From contig CAYJAY010000008.1 in NCBI GenBank assembly GCA_964368445.1, positions 1 through 64,000 on the forward strand: a DNA stretch of 64,000 bases, in the 5' to 3' direction. Positions 1 through 6,419 of this stretch are shown here, in pieces (within the stretch, counting starts at the first letter, position 1; each line of letters opens with the position of its first letter). Origin of the DNA: CAYJAY01 sp964368445 (GTDB taxonomy: Bacteria; Bacillota; Clostridia; Oscillospirales; Ruminococcaceae). A program made the translations under genes and the position numbers. The notes below the pieces were generated by a model. The model was not told the DNA's origin. It saw only the letters and a program-made list of their open reading frames with translations, and ran no database searches.

Positions 1-61
1 CGTTCCAAAAAACATAGAGGATTTCGAGTGAGGGCCGTTATGACCACTTCGATACGTCTCC
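1..61 (-). other. Possible 5' part of a tRNA-Ser(CGA)
   Basis: Read on the minus strand from 61 downward, the sequence has a 7-base acceptor strand ggagacg, a serine-type D arm (tcgaagtggtcataacgg) and the loop ctcgaaa, which would carry anticodon CGA. The five bases before the loop (cctca) would need tgagg after it, but the sequence reads tcctc, so the anticodon stem cannot close. The 3' half would lie beyond the window edge. It is therefore a tRNA fragment, perhaps a recombination junction, or a chance resemblance. It could not function as written. Confidence 0.35.
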
Positions 62-243
62 ATATTCGGTTTTATACCTTGCAAAGCAAAAAAAATTATA
101 TTTTGTTTTTTAAAGCATAAAAATTATATCAAAAAAAAAATGGAATTGCAATAGTAAAAAGCGATATTTTGAATTTTTCTTTTAAGTTTTATTGTTAAAC
201 AGTTTTTTCAAAACAAATTATATCATAGTTTACAATTTTTTCG

Positions 244-272
244 TTGTGTTTTTCATCATTTTAAACTATAAT
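244..272 (+). promoter_or_regulatory. Sigma-A type promoter upstream of the M50 protease gene
   Basis: TTGTGT (244-249), a 17-base spacer and TATAAT (267-272) sit in very AT-rich DNA. The predicted leader before the start codon at 406 is about 125 bases and shows no clear structure. The rest of 62-405 is AT-rich with no gene I can support. Confidence 0.55.
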
Positions 273-405
273 ATAAGTTCAAAGCGTTTTGTGTATTGAA
301 AGTTAAAAAGTTCATTGCGTGAATAAAAATAATAAAAACAATTAAAATATTTAAGTTGATAAAAGAGTTTTTTTAGAAATTTTATTTTCTTTTTGGGAGA
401 TTTAT

Positions 406-1110
406 ATGCAATATATGCAATATATGCAAGGACAAACATTAATGTATGTGGCAAGAATACTGGTTTTGTTGACCGTGTTGCCGATACATGAAGCGGCGCA
501 CGCTTGGGCGTCGTATAAACTCGGAGATCCGACGGCGAAACAACTCGGGCGCCTTACGCTTAACCCGTTTAAACATCTCGATCTTTTTGGTAGTTTGGCT
601 ATTTTGTTTTTTGGGATTGGCTGGGCGAAGCCGGTGCCGGTCGACCCGAGATATTTTGAGGACAAGAAAAAGGGCATGGCGCTTTCTGCGCTCGCGGGGC
701 CGCTGTCCAATCTTTTGGTTGCGTTTATTGTTCTTTTTTTGAGTAGAATTTTGGCCTATATTCCGTTTGCAAATCAAGAGGTTTTTGATGTATTCCAGAT
801 TATATATATTGTTTTAAGCTATATTGCGATGATAAATGTTGTTCTTGGGATATTTAATCTTATTCCGATACCTCCGTTTGATGGCTCAAGAATTATGTTG
901 TTGTTTTTGCCCGAAAGAACATACTTTAAAATTATGCAGTACGAGAGATATATAATGGTTGCGCTACTTGCGTTTTTATATCTCGGCGTTTTGTCGGGTC
1001 CTCTTTCGTTTATCCAAAGTGGCGTTATCTCGCTTTACACGCTAATAGCAGATGGTGTAATTGAGTTTGTAATCGGCATCTTTTCGATGGGCGAAATAGT
1101 AGGAAACTAG
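406..1110 (+). CDS. Site-2 protease family protein (M50B metalloprotease)
   Basis: A 234-residue polytopic membrane protease of the compact YwhC-like bacterial site-2 protease group. The zinc motif HEAAH is at residues 28-32 inside the first hydrophobic segment, NPFKH follows at 53-57, and the third zinc ligand lies in the PPFDG motif near 156-160 within a later membrane segment. These proteins cut membrane-embedded substrates; the substrate here is unknown. GGGAGA lies about seven bases before the ATG at 406. The first codons are a small tandem repeat (MQYMQYMQ) that supplies further in-frame ATGs at 415, 424 and 442, so the exact start is uncertain. In many Clostridia this gene precedes scpA and scpB, as it does here, which supports the assignment. 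Confidence 0.9.
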   Translation: MQYMQYMQGQTLMYVARILVLLTVLPIHEAAHAWASYKLGDPTAKQLGRLTLNPFKHLDLFGSLAILFFGIGWAKPVPVDPRYFEDKKKGMALSALAGPLSNLLVAFIVLFLSRILAYIPFANQEVFDVFQIIYIVLSYIAMINVVLGIFNLIPIPPFDGSRIMLLFLPERTYFKIMQYERYIMVALLAFLYLGVLSGPLSFIQSGVISLYTLIADGVIEFVIGIFSMGEIVGN

Positions 1111-1130
1111 GTCGGTGAAAGACGCAGTTA

Positions 1131-1228
1131 CAGAGAACAATTAGCAATTAACAATGAATAATTAAAAGTGAAATATTAAATCGGTGGCGCTCGCGACACA
1201 TCAACTATTAACTATTAACTCAATATTC
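1131..1228. repeat. AT-rich dispersed element with a GC hairpin (copy 1)
   Basis: Runs of ttaa/aatta motifs flank a short hairpin around gtggcgc-tc-gcgacac (one mismatch). The same plan (AT tract with repeated taatta/ttaata, GC-rich hairpin, AT tract) recurs near 2563-2640 and 52200-52512. It has no coding potential. It may be a degenerate MITE or REP-like element. Confidence 0.45.
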
Positions 1229-1278
1229 TACACTTTGCGTGGTTTTTATGTAGATATTAATATACAAAAAGGGGAGCT

Positions 1279-2004
1279 ATGGAAGGGATTAATTTTAAGA
1301 TCTCTAATTTTGAAGGGCCTTTAGACCTTCTTTTGCATCTAATTTCAAAACATAAAGTTAAGATACAAGAAATAAAGATTTCCGTTTTAATCGACCAGTA
1401 CCTTCAGTTTATCGGAAAGGTAGGTCCCGAAGAACTCGACCCTACAAGCGAGTTTTTAGAGATGGCGGCCAAGCTTGTGTACATGAAATCGCTAGCGCTT
1501 CTACCGCGTGCAGAGGAAACCGAACGCCTTCAGCAGGAACTTGTAGGACAGCTTATTGAATACAGCCTTTGCAAACAAGCGGCGGCGCGTCTTGGCGACA
1601 TGGCGGCGGGTATAATGTTTGCGGTGCGTGAGCCACTTGTGGTCGAGTTTGACGAAGAATACGCCGAAACCCACGACCCCGATGAATTAATAACCGCATA
1701 TATGAACACGCTTGGAAAAAACACACGGCTTGTAAAACCTAAAATAGAGGATTTTGAAGAGATTATCTCTGCGCCGGTGGTGTCGGTTGGCTCTAGGGTT
1801 GTTAAGATTTTGCGAGGGATAAAAACAGGGGTTGCAAAAAAAATTGACGACCTTTTTTACGGAATTGAAACCAAGAGCGAGGCGGTGGCAACGTTTTTGG
1901 CGGTGCTCGAACTTATCAAGGTTGGACGCCTTAAAGTTTCGGAAGACGGAGATCTTATGAAAGGCGAAAAACATAGAGAGGTGGATTTAGTTGATGGAGA
2001 ATAA
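1279..2004 (+). CDS. scpA: Segregation and condensation protein A
   Basis: A 241-residue ScpA, the kleisin subunit that bridges the two heads of the SMC dimer and, with ScpB, compacts and segregates the nucleoid. The N-terminus has the family signature (NFEGPLDLLLHLI, residues 10-22), followed by the helical region with EFLEMAAKLVYMKS, which contacts the SMC neck. The C-terminal winged helix (about 170-235) contacts the SMC cap. Length is normal for the family. The ATG at 1279 has a strong AGGGGAG just upstream. The stop overlaps the start of scpB, so the pair is translationally coupled. Confidence 0.97.
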   Translation: MEGINFKISNFEGPLDLLLHLISKHKVKIQEIKISVLIDQYLQFIGKVGPEELDPTSEFLEMAAKLVYMKSLALLPRAEETERLQQELVGQLIEYSLCKQAAARLGDMAAGIMFAVREPLVVEFDEEYAETHDPDELITAYMNTLGKNTRLVKPKIEDFEEIISAPVVSVGSRVVKILRGIKTGVAKKIDDLFYGIETKSEAVATFLAVLELIKVGRLKVSEDGDLMKGEKHREVDLVDGE

Positions 2005-2566
2005 TTCAGTTAAAGGTGCTATCGAAGCAGTGTTGTTTGCGGTTGCCGAACCAATATCGATAGAGAGAATTTCCGAGGCGGTTGGTGCCGAAAAAGACGA
2101 GGTTAAAACCGAACTTGACAACCTTCGTGAACAGTATGACAACGAGCTTCGTGGATTTTGCCTTTTAAACTATGACGATCGATATCAATTGGCGTCGCGT
2201 GCGACATACACAATTCCCGTGACAAAAGCGCTTGATACGCGTCGAAACAATCCTCTTTCCCCGGCGTCGCTTGAAACGCTTGCAATAATAGCGTATAATC
2301 AACCGGTTTCACGCTCGTTCATCGAACAGGTTCGTGGGGTGGACAGCTCGTCTTCGGTTACTAATTTGTTAAATAAAGGACTTATTGCGGAAGCCGGTCG
2401 TCTTGACCTTCCCGGAAAGCCTGTGTCGTTTAAAACCACCGATGTGTTTTTAAGATGTTTTGGAATGTCGAAACTTTCGGAACTTCCGCCTATCCATTCG
2501 GAAGACATTACATACGAACAACCTGTCGAGCAAACGGAGCTCACAGAAGGACTTATAAATAGTTAA
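1994..2566 (+). CDS. scpB: Segregation and condensation protein B
   Basis: A 190-residue ScpB, the tandem winged-helix (kite) partner of ScpA in the SMC-ScpAB condensin. Visible family features are the N-terminal helix (IEAVLFAVAEPISIERI) and the second winged helix with LETLAIIAYNQPVSRSFIEQ, followed by a GVDSSSSV loop. The reading frame overlaps the end of scpA. A TTG at 1991 and the ATG at 1994 both lie downstream of AGAGGTGG; ATG is preferred here. An unrelated AT-rich element follows the stop codon. Confidence 0.96.
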   Translation: MENNSVKGAIEAVLFAVAEPISIERISEAVGAEKDEVKTELDNLREQYDNELRGFCLLNYDDRYQLASRATYTIPVTKALDTRRNNPLSPASLETLAIIAYNQPVSRSFIEQVRGVDSSSSVTNLLNKGLIAEAGRLDLPGKPVSFKTTDVFLRCFGMSKLSELPPIHSEDITYEQPVEQTELTEGLINS

Positions 2567-2640
2567 TAATTAATAGTTAATAATTAATAGTGAAGGAGCG
2601 GCTTACGCCGCATTTTAAATGACAAGATTTTAGGGATGAA
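2563..2640. repeat. AT-rich dispersed element with a GC hairpin (copy 2)
   Basis: Begins at the scpB stop with repeated agttaataattaat units, then gcggcttacgccgc (GCGGC/GCCGC hairpin), then a tail catttt-aaatgacaagatttt. The tail and the ggcttacgcc core are almost repeated in the element at 52200-52512, which indicates a common dispersed sequence. Confidence 0.5.
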
Positions 2641-2678
2641 GGTCAAAACTTTTCACTTATAAAAAACGAGGATACAAC

Positions 2679-3335
2679 ATGTCTACAGTTTTGTTAATAC
2701 TTGAGATACTCGGGCTTGTCCTTTTAGTCGTTCTTTTTCTTTTGATGCTTATAATTTTTGTACGCATACGGTTTAGCGTTTTATATGGTAAAGACGGTCT
2801 GGTGGTTAAATTAAGGATTCTCGGAATTCCGATTAACCTTTTTAAAAACCCTAAAAAAGAGATAAAGAAAAAGGAACAAAAAGAGCAAAAACAAACCGAA
2901 AACACGGAACAAAATTTACCCGAAAAAGAGAAATTTAAACTTAACATTAGTTTGATAAAACGCCTTGTACGAGATATTGTTACCGCAACGTTTAAAATTT
3001 TATCAAAAGTTAAGATCCATAATCTTTCAATAACAAGCGTCGTAAATGGAAAAGACCCATACAACATCGGGGTTGAGGCGGGAAAACAACTTGCGTCATT
3101 TAGCGCTATCTATTCAATTGTTGATTCGGTGTCAAAGATAAAGACTAAAAACCTTGATGTAATTCCCAATTTTGCCGAAAGCGACATAAAAAGCGAATAT
3201 TATATTTGTTTTTCAATGAGAATTTGGTACGCTTTGTTTGAGGGTATAAAACTTGTAACGGCATACATTAAACTTTTGGCTGCCGAAAGACAGCTTGAAA
3301 AACAAGTTAAACAAACTATAAAACAAAATCTATAA
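2679..3335 (+). CDS. DUF2953 domain membrane-anchored protein
   Basis: A 218-residue protein of unknown biochemical role belonging to DUF2953. One long hydrophobic helix (about residues 4-30) anchors it. A short beta region (RIRFSVLYGKDGLVVKLRILGIPINLF) follows, then a lysine/glutamate/glutamine-rich linker (about 57-90) and a helical C-terminal half. In spore-forming Firmicutes DUF2953 genes commonly sit beside ytfJ, exactly as here, and the pair is linked to sporulation by context rather than by a known activity. I assign the family from sequence pattern and neighbours only. Confidence 0.8.
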   Translation: MSTVLLILEILGLVLLVVLFLLMLIIFVRIRFSVLYGKDGLVVKLRILGIPINLFKNPKKEIKKKEQKEQKQTENTEQNLPEKEKFKLNISLIKRLVRDIVTATFKILSKVKIHNLSITSVVNGKDPYNIGVEAGKQLASFSAIYSIVDSVSKIKTKNLDVIPNFAESDIKSEYYICFSMRIWYALFEGIKLVTAYIKLLAAERQLEKQVKQTIKQNL

Positions 3336-3401
3336 TCAAACCCAACCGACCCCAAAAGGGCGATTAAACGATTTGCTTTTTATAATCAATTAACAAGATA
3401 T

Positions 3402-3447
3402 AAATAATCCGCAGGATTATTTACAATAGCTCTGCCGCAAGGCAGAG
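3402..3447. repeat. Two adjacent perfect hairpins before ytfJ
   Basis: AAATAATCC-gca-GGATTATTT (3402-3422) is followed by CTCTGCC-gcaa-GGCAGAG (3430-3447). Neither has a T-tract, so a terminator is unlikely. They could shape the ytfJ leader or be remnants of a palindromic element. Confidence 0.45.
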
Positions 3448-3473
3448 ATTATAGAAAATGATAAGGAGAGCTT

Positions 3474-3872
3474 ATGACAAACGAGAAACATTCAATTTCC
3501 GAGATGGTTGAAGCCGCAATTGGAAAGGTTAAAGAGGTTTTGGACAGCGAAATTTCTATAGGCAAGGCGGTGGAACTTCCGAATGGAGCCACGGCGATAC
3601 CTGTGTGCAAAGTTTCGTTTGGTTTCGGAACAGGCGGAAGCGACATTCCGACAAGCCAAAGTTCCGCGTTCGGCGGCGGAATAGCGGGCGGAATCAACGT
3701 AACGCCGATAGCCTTTTTGGTGTGCGACCCAAGTGGAAACGTTAAGATACTTCAACTTGACACAATTGGCACAACCGCGGACAACATCGTTCGGACAGTG
3801 CCCGACGTGGTAGATAAAATCTCAGGTATTTTGGCGGACAGCAAACTAGGAAAAACTTCAAACAAACAATAA
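3474..3872 (+). CDS. ytfJ: GerW family sporulation protein
   Basis: A 132-residue YtfJ/GerW family protein. In Bacillus the homologue is needed for efficient germination; its molecular action is unknown. The sequence shows the family pattern: an N-terminal helix, a beta region with a glycine-rich loop (GFGTGGSDI, and a second FGGGIAGGINVTPIAFLV) and a C-terminal helix (IVRTVPDVVDKI). An AAGGAGAG ribosome binding site is placed correctly before the ATG. Together with the upstream DUF2953 gene this suggests a spore-forming ancestor. A weak hairpin with six T residues follows. Confidence 0.9.
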   Translation: MTNEKHSISEMVEAAIGKVKEVLDSEISIGKAVELPNGATAIPVCKVSFGFGTGGSDIPTSQSSAFGGGIAGGINVTPIAFLVCDPSGNVKILQLDTIGTTADNIVRTVPDVVDKISGILADSKLGKTSNKQ

Positions 3873-3893
3873 CGACCACAAACCGAGTAAGAC

Positions 3894-3919
3894 CCGGCGG
3901 TGACCATGCCGGTTTTTTA
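3894..3919 (+). terminator. Weak intrinsic terminator after ytfJ
   Basis: CCGGC-9-base loop-GCCGG followed by TTTTTT. The stem is only five pairs, so read-through into rluB is likely. Confidence 0.4.
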
Positions 3920-3955
3920 GATATTTTGTGTGCGAAAGGAACTTAGGCATAACAA

Positions 3956-4696
3956 ATGAAAGAAAGAATACAAAAAGTACTGGCGACGGCGGGGTATTGC
4001 TCAAGACGAAAAGCCGAAGAACTCATAGGAAGAGGGAAGGTTACAGTCAACGGACATCCGGCGTCGATAGGGGACAAGATGGACCCTATGAAAGACATAG
4101 TTGCGGTTTCGGGGCAACGAGTGTTTATAAAAAAACATCAACAAAAGCTTTATTTTGCGCTTAACAAACCGAGGGGATACGTTACGACTATGAGCGACGA
4201 ACACGACAGAAGATGTGTCGCCGACCTTGTTGCGGATGTTGAAGAAAGGTTGTATCCTGTCGGACGTCTCGATAAAGACAGCGAAGGACTTTTGATTATG
4301 ACCAACGACGGAAGTCTTGCAAATCTTGTGTCGCATCCGTCGCGCGGAGTGACAAAAGTCTATCGTGTTTCGGTGTCTCCGAAAGCTTCCGAGTTTGAAC
4401 TTTCAAAAATAGCTTCGGGGCAGATGATTGACGGCGAATTTATGCAGCCCAAAAGCCTTAGAGTTACGGGGGAAGGCCCCGACAGAAGCGTTATCGAGAT
4501 GTCGCTTGCAGAGGGGAAAAACCGCGAGATACGTAAAATTTGCGAAGCGGCGGGGCTTAACGTGACGCGTCTTAAACGAACATCGATAGGGCCCATTCGC
4601 CTTGGAAATCTTGTTGCCGGAAAAAAACGAGAACTTACGGGAGAGGAGCTTTTGGCTTTAAGACAAGCGTGCAAAAAGCCACCTAAAAAGAGATGA
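3956..4696 (+). CDS. rluB: 23S rRNA pseudouridine synthase, RsuA/RluB family
   Basis: A 246-residue pseudouridine synthase of the RsuA/RluB/RluE/RluF family. An S4 RNA-binding domain occupies roughly residues 1-60 (IQKVLATAGYCSRRKAEELI). The catalytic domain follows, with the aspartate motif GRLDKDSEGLLIMTNDG near 102-118, and NREIRKICEAAGL in the C-terminal part. RluB modifies helix 89/91 region bases of 23S rRNA in model bacteria; the exact target here is inferred. The position after the scpA-scpB-ytfJ set matches gene order in other Clostridia. Its stop overlaps the next gene by four bases. Confidence 0.95.
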   Translation: MKERIQKVLATAGYCSRRKAEELIGRGKVTVNGHPASIGDKMDPMKDIVAVSGQRVFIKKHQQKLYFALNKPRGYVTTMSDEHDRRCVADLVADVEERLYPVGRLDKDSEGLLIMTNDGSLANLVSHPSRGVTKVYRVSVSPKASEFELSKIASGQMIDGEFMQPKSLRVTGEGPDRSVIEMSLAEGKNREIRKICEAAGLNVTRLKRTSIGPIRLGNLVAGKKRELTGEELLALRQACKKPPKKR

Positions 4697-5034
4697 TTAA
4701 ACTTAATATAATAGACGACTATTCAGCAATTCCGACCGAATACAAAAGCGATGATACCGTTTGTTATGTCGCGACCGATAACGAAGGATATATAGGACAC
4801 TGTGTTTTTGGCGAGATAGGGGACAGCGTTGTTCTTTATGAGATCAAGACAAAGGACGGCAGTTTTTCTATGATCGATGGGCTTGCGCGCGCCTCGATTT
4901 TTAGCAAAAGCGAGAGGTGTAAATACGTCATCTTTAAGAGTAATGACGACGGGGTAGGGCGCTTTGCGGCGGCGTTTAAGGCGAAACTCGATGAGCCGTT
5001 TTCGGTTGAAAAGGTTTTTGAGCGTTGTTGCTAG
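4693..5034 (+). CDS. Small hypothetical protein, possibly GNAT-like
   Basis: A 113-residue protein that I do not firmly recognise. It overlaps the rluB stop in an ATGA arrangement, so it is translated from the same message. The middle (YIGHCVFGEIGDSVVLYEI, then a helix MIDGLARASIFSKSE and a strand CKYVIFKSN) resembles the beta4-beta5/helix part of a GNAT fold, but the acetyl-CoA loop (Q/RxxGxG/A) is absent. It is therefore a reduced or divergent GNAT-like protein at best. A strong bidirectional terminator follows immediately. Confidence 0.7.
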   Translation: MIKLNIIDDYSAIPTEYKSDDTVCYVATDNEGYIGHCVFGEIGDSVVLYEIKTKDGSFSMIDGLARASIFSKSERCKYVIFKSNDDGVGRFAAAFKAKLDEPFSVEKVFERCC

Positions 5035-5057
5035 AACAAAATAATAGGCAATAATAA

Positions 5058-5088
5058 AAAAAGGTGTAGCGCGTGGCTACACCTTTTT
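5058..5088. terminator. Bidirectional intrinsic terminator
   Basis: A perfect 13-pair stem, AAAAAGGTGTAGC with GCTACACCTTTTT, around a five-base loop. It gives a U-tract in both directions and sits between the convergent 4693-5034 and 5094-6413 genes. Confidence 0.92.
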
Positions 5089-5093
5089 GCATT

Positions 5094-6413
5094 TTATCCA
5101 GCAGTTCTAATCTCGACGTTTTTGCTTGGTGTCGGGATTTTGTTTCGGTCAAATCTTTCGAGGTTTATCTTATCTTTTGCAACCGCTAGCATGAGTTTAA
5201 TTCGGTTTTCTTGGTTAACCTTTGCCGCGCCGGGGTCATAGTCTATGGCGGTTATGTTAGCGGACGGGAAACGCTCTTTAATCGTCCTTGCCATACCTTT
5301 TCCAACGATGTGGTTAGGTAAACAGCCGAACGGCTGCGCACACACGATATTGTCGTAACCTTGTTCACAAAGCTCCATCATCTCTGCCGGAAGAAGCCAG
5401 CCTTCGCCCATCTTGTTGCCAAGCCCAACAGTGCCTTTTGTAAGCTTTTTTAGGTGTGAGAAAGCGCCGGGAGAGACAAACCTTGGCTGGGTTTTAACGG
5501 CGGTTATCATCGCGCTTTCTATCTTCTCAAAAAAGTTAAGTAATCTTGACATGAAAAAGTGTTTGATTTTGCTTCCACCATAAAGTTTTATGTCTTGCAT
5601 ATAGTTTTCAAGACAGTATAGTATAAATCCCATAAGCCCCGGAACCATATACTCGCAACCTTGTGAATGTAAAAATTGTTCAAGGCTGTTGTTGCCAAGG
5701 CTTGCAAATTTAACATATATCTCGCCAACAACCCCAACTTTGATTTTTTTGACATTTGTCATCTTTATGTTTGAAAAGTCAGAAACAATCTTTAAAAAAT
5801 TGTTTTTCATCTCTTTTATACTTAGCTCTTTTCCTTTTTCAAACCGTTCGCAAAGGAACTCTTGCCATTTTGACACGACCGCTTCGGCGTCTCCTTCGCT
5901 GAATTCATATGGACGAACTTGGTTTTTCAAAAGCATAAGCAAATCGCCATAGCAAACGGCGGCGATAAGTTTGCGCATCATCGGAACGGTGAACTTAAAT
6001 CCCGAGTTTTTCTCCATTCCTGTGGCGCTCATCGACACGACAGGAATGTCTTGATATCCCGCTTTGACGAGAGCTTTTCGCAAAAGATGTATGTAGTTGG
6101 AGGCTCTGCAACCGCCACCTGTTTGGGTCATCATTAAAGCGACTTTGCTCGTGTCATATTTTCCGCTGTCGAGCGCGTCTATCATCTGGCCAATTACGAG
6201 CAACGCCGGATAGCATGTGTCGTTGTGGACATATTTAAGCCCCGATTGAACAACGCCGGGTCCTTCGTTTTGCAACACGACAAGGTTATACCCGTAGCTT
6301 TTAAACAGTTCACTAATCATCTTAAAGTGAATAGGCAACATGCTTGGCACAAGTATCGTGTAATCCTGTTTCATCTGCTTTGTGAATTCGATTCGTTTAA
6401 CGGTTGTTTCCAT
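5094..6413 (-). CDS. 2-hydroxyacyl-CoA dehydratase (HgdB-like) subunit
   Basis: A 439-residue protein of the 2-hydroxyglutaryl-CoA dehydratase D-component/CoA-enzyme-activase-associated family. Conserved cysteines that could bind an Fe-S cluster or CoA substrate site appear in HNDTCYPALLVIGQ, TGGGCRASNY and AQPFGCLPNHIVGKG. In many Clostridia this part is the C-terminal third of one roughly 1400-residue protein; here it is a separate gene starting six bases after the activase stop. GGAGGG ahead of its ATG lies across the end of the upstream gene, so the two are co-translated. Its natural substrate is unknown: it may be a hydroxyacyl-CoA dehydratase or an uncharacterised ATP-driven reductase. 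Confidence 0.85.
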   Translation of the reverse strand: METTVKRIEFTKQMKQDYTILVPSMLPIHFKMISELFKSYGYNLVVLQNEGPGVVQSGLKYVHNDTCYPALLVIGQMIDALDSGKYDTSKVALMMTQTGGGCRASNYIHLLRKALVKAGYQDIPVVSMSATGMEKNSGFKFTVPMMRKLIAAVCYGDLLMLLKNQVRPYEFSEGDAEAVVSKWQEFLCERFEKGKELSIKEMKNNFLKIVSDFSNIKMTNVKKIKVGVVGEIYVKFASLGNNSLEQFLHSQGCEYMVPGLMGFILYCLENYMQDIKLYGGSKIKHFFMSRLLNFFEKIESAMITAVKTQPRFVSPGAFSHLKKLTKGTVGLGNKMGEGWLLPAEMMELCEQGYDNIVCAQPFGCLPNHIVGKGMARTIKERFPSANITAIDYDPGAAKVNQENRIKLMLAVAKDKINLERFDRNKIPTPSKNVEIRTAG

Positions 6414-6419
6414 GATAGT

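Noticed and set aside
402..777. Overlapping reverse-strand frames within the M50 gene
   Set aside because: They are shadows of a gene with clear HEAAH and DG motifs and lack ribosome sites or recognisable families.
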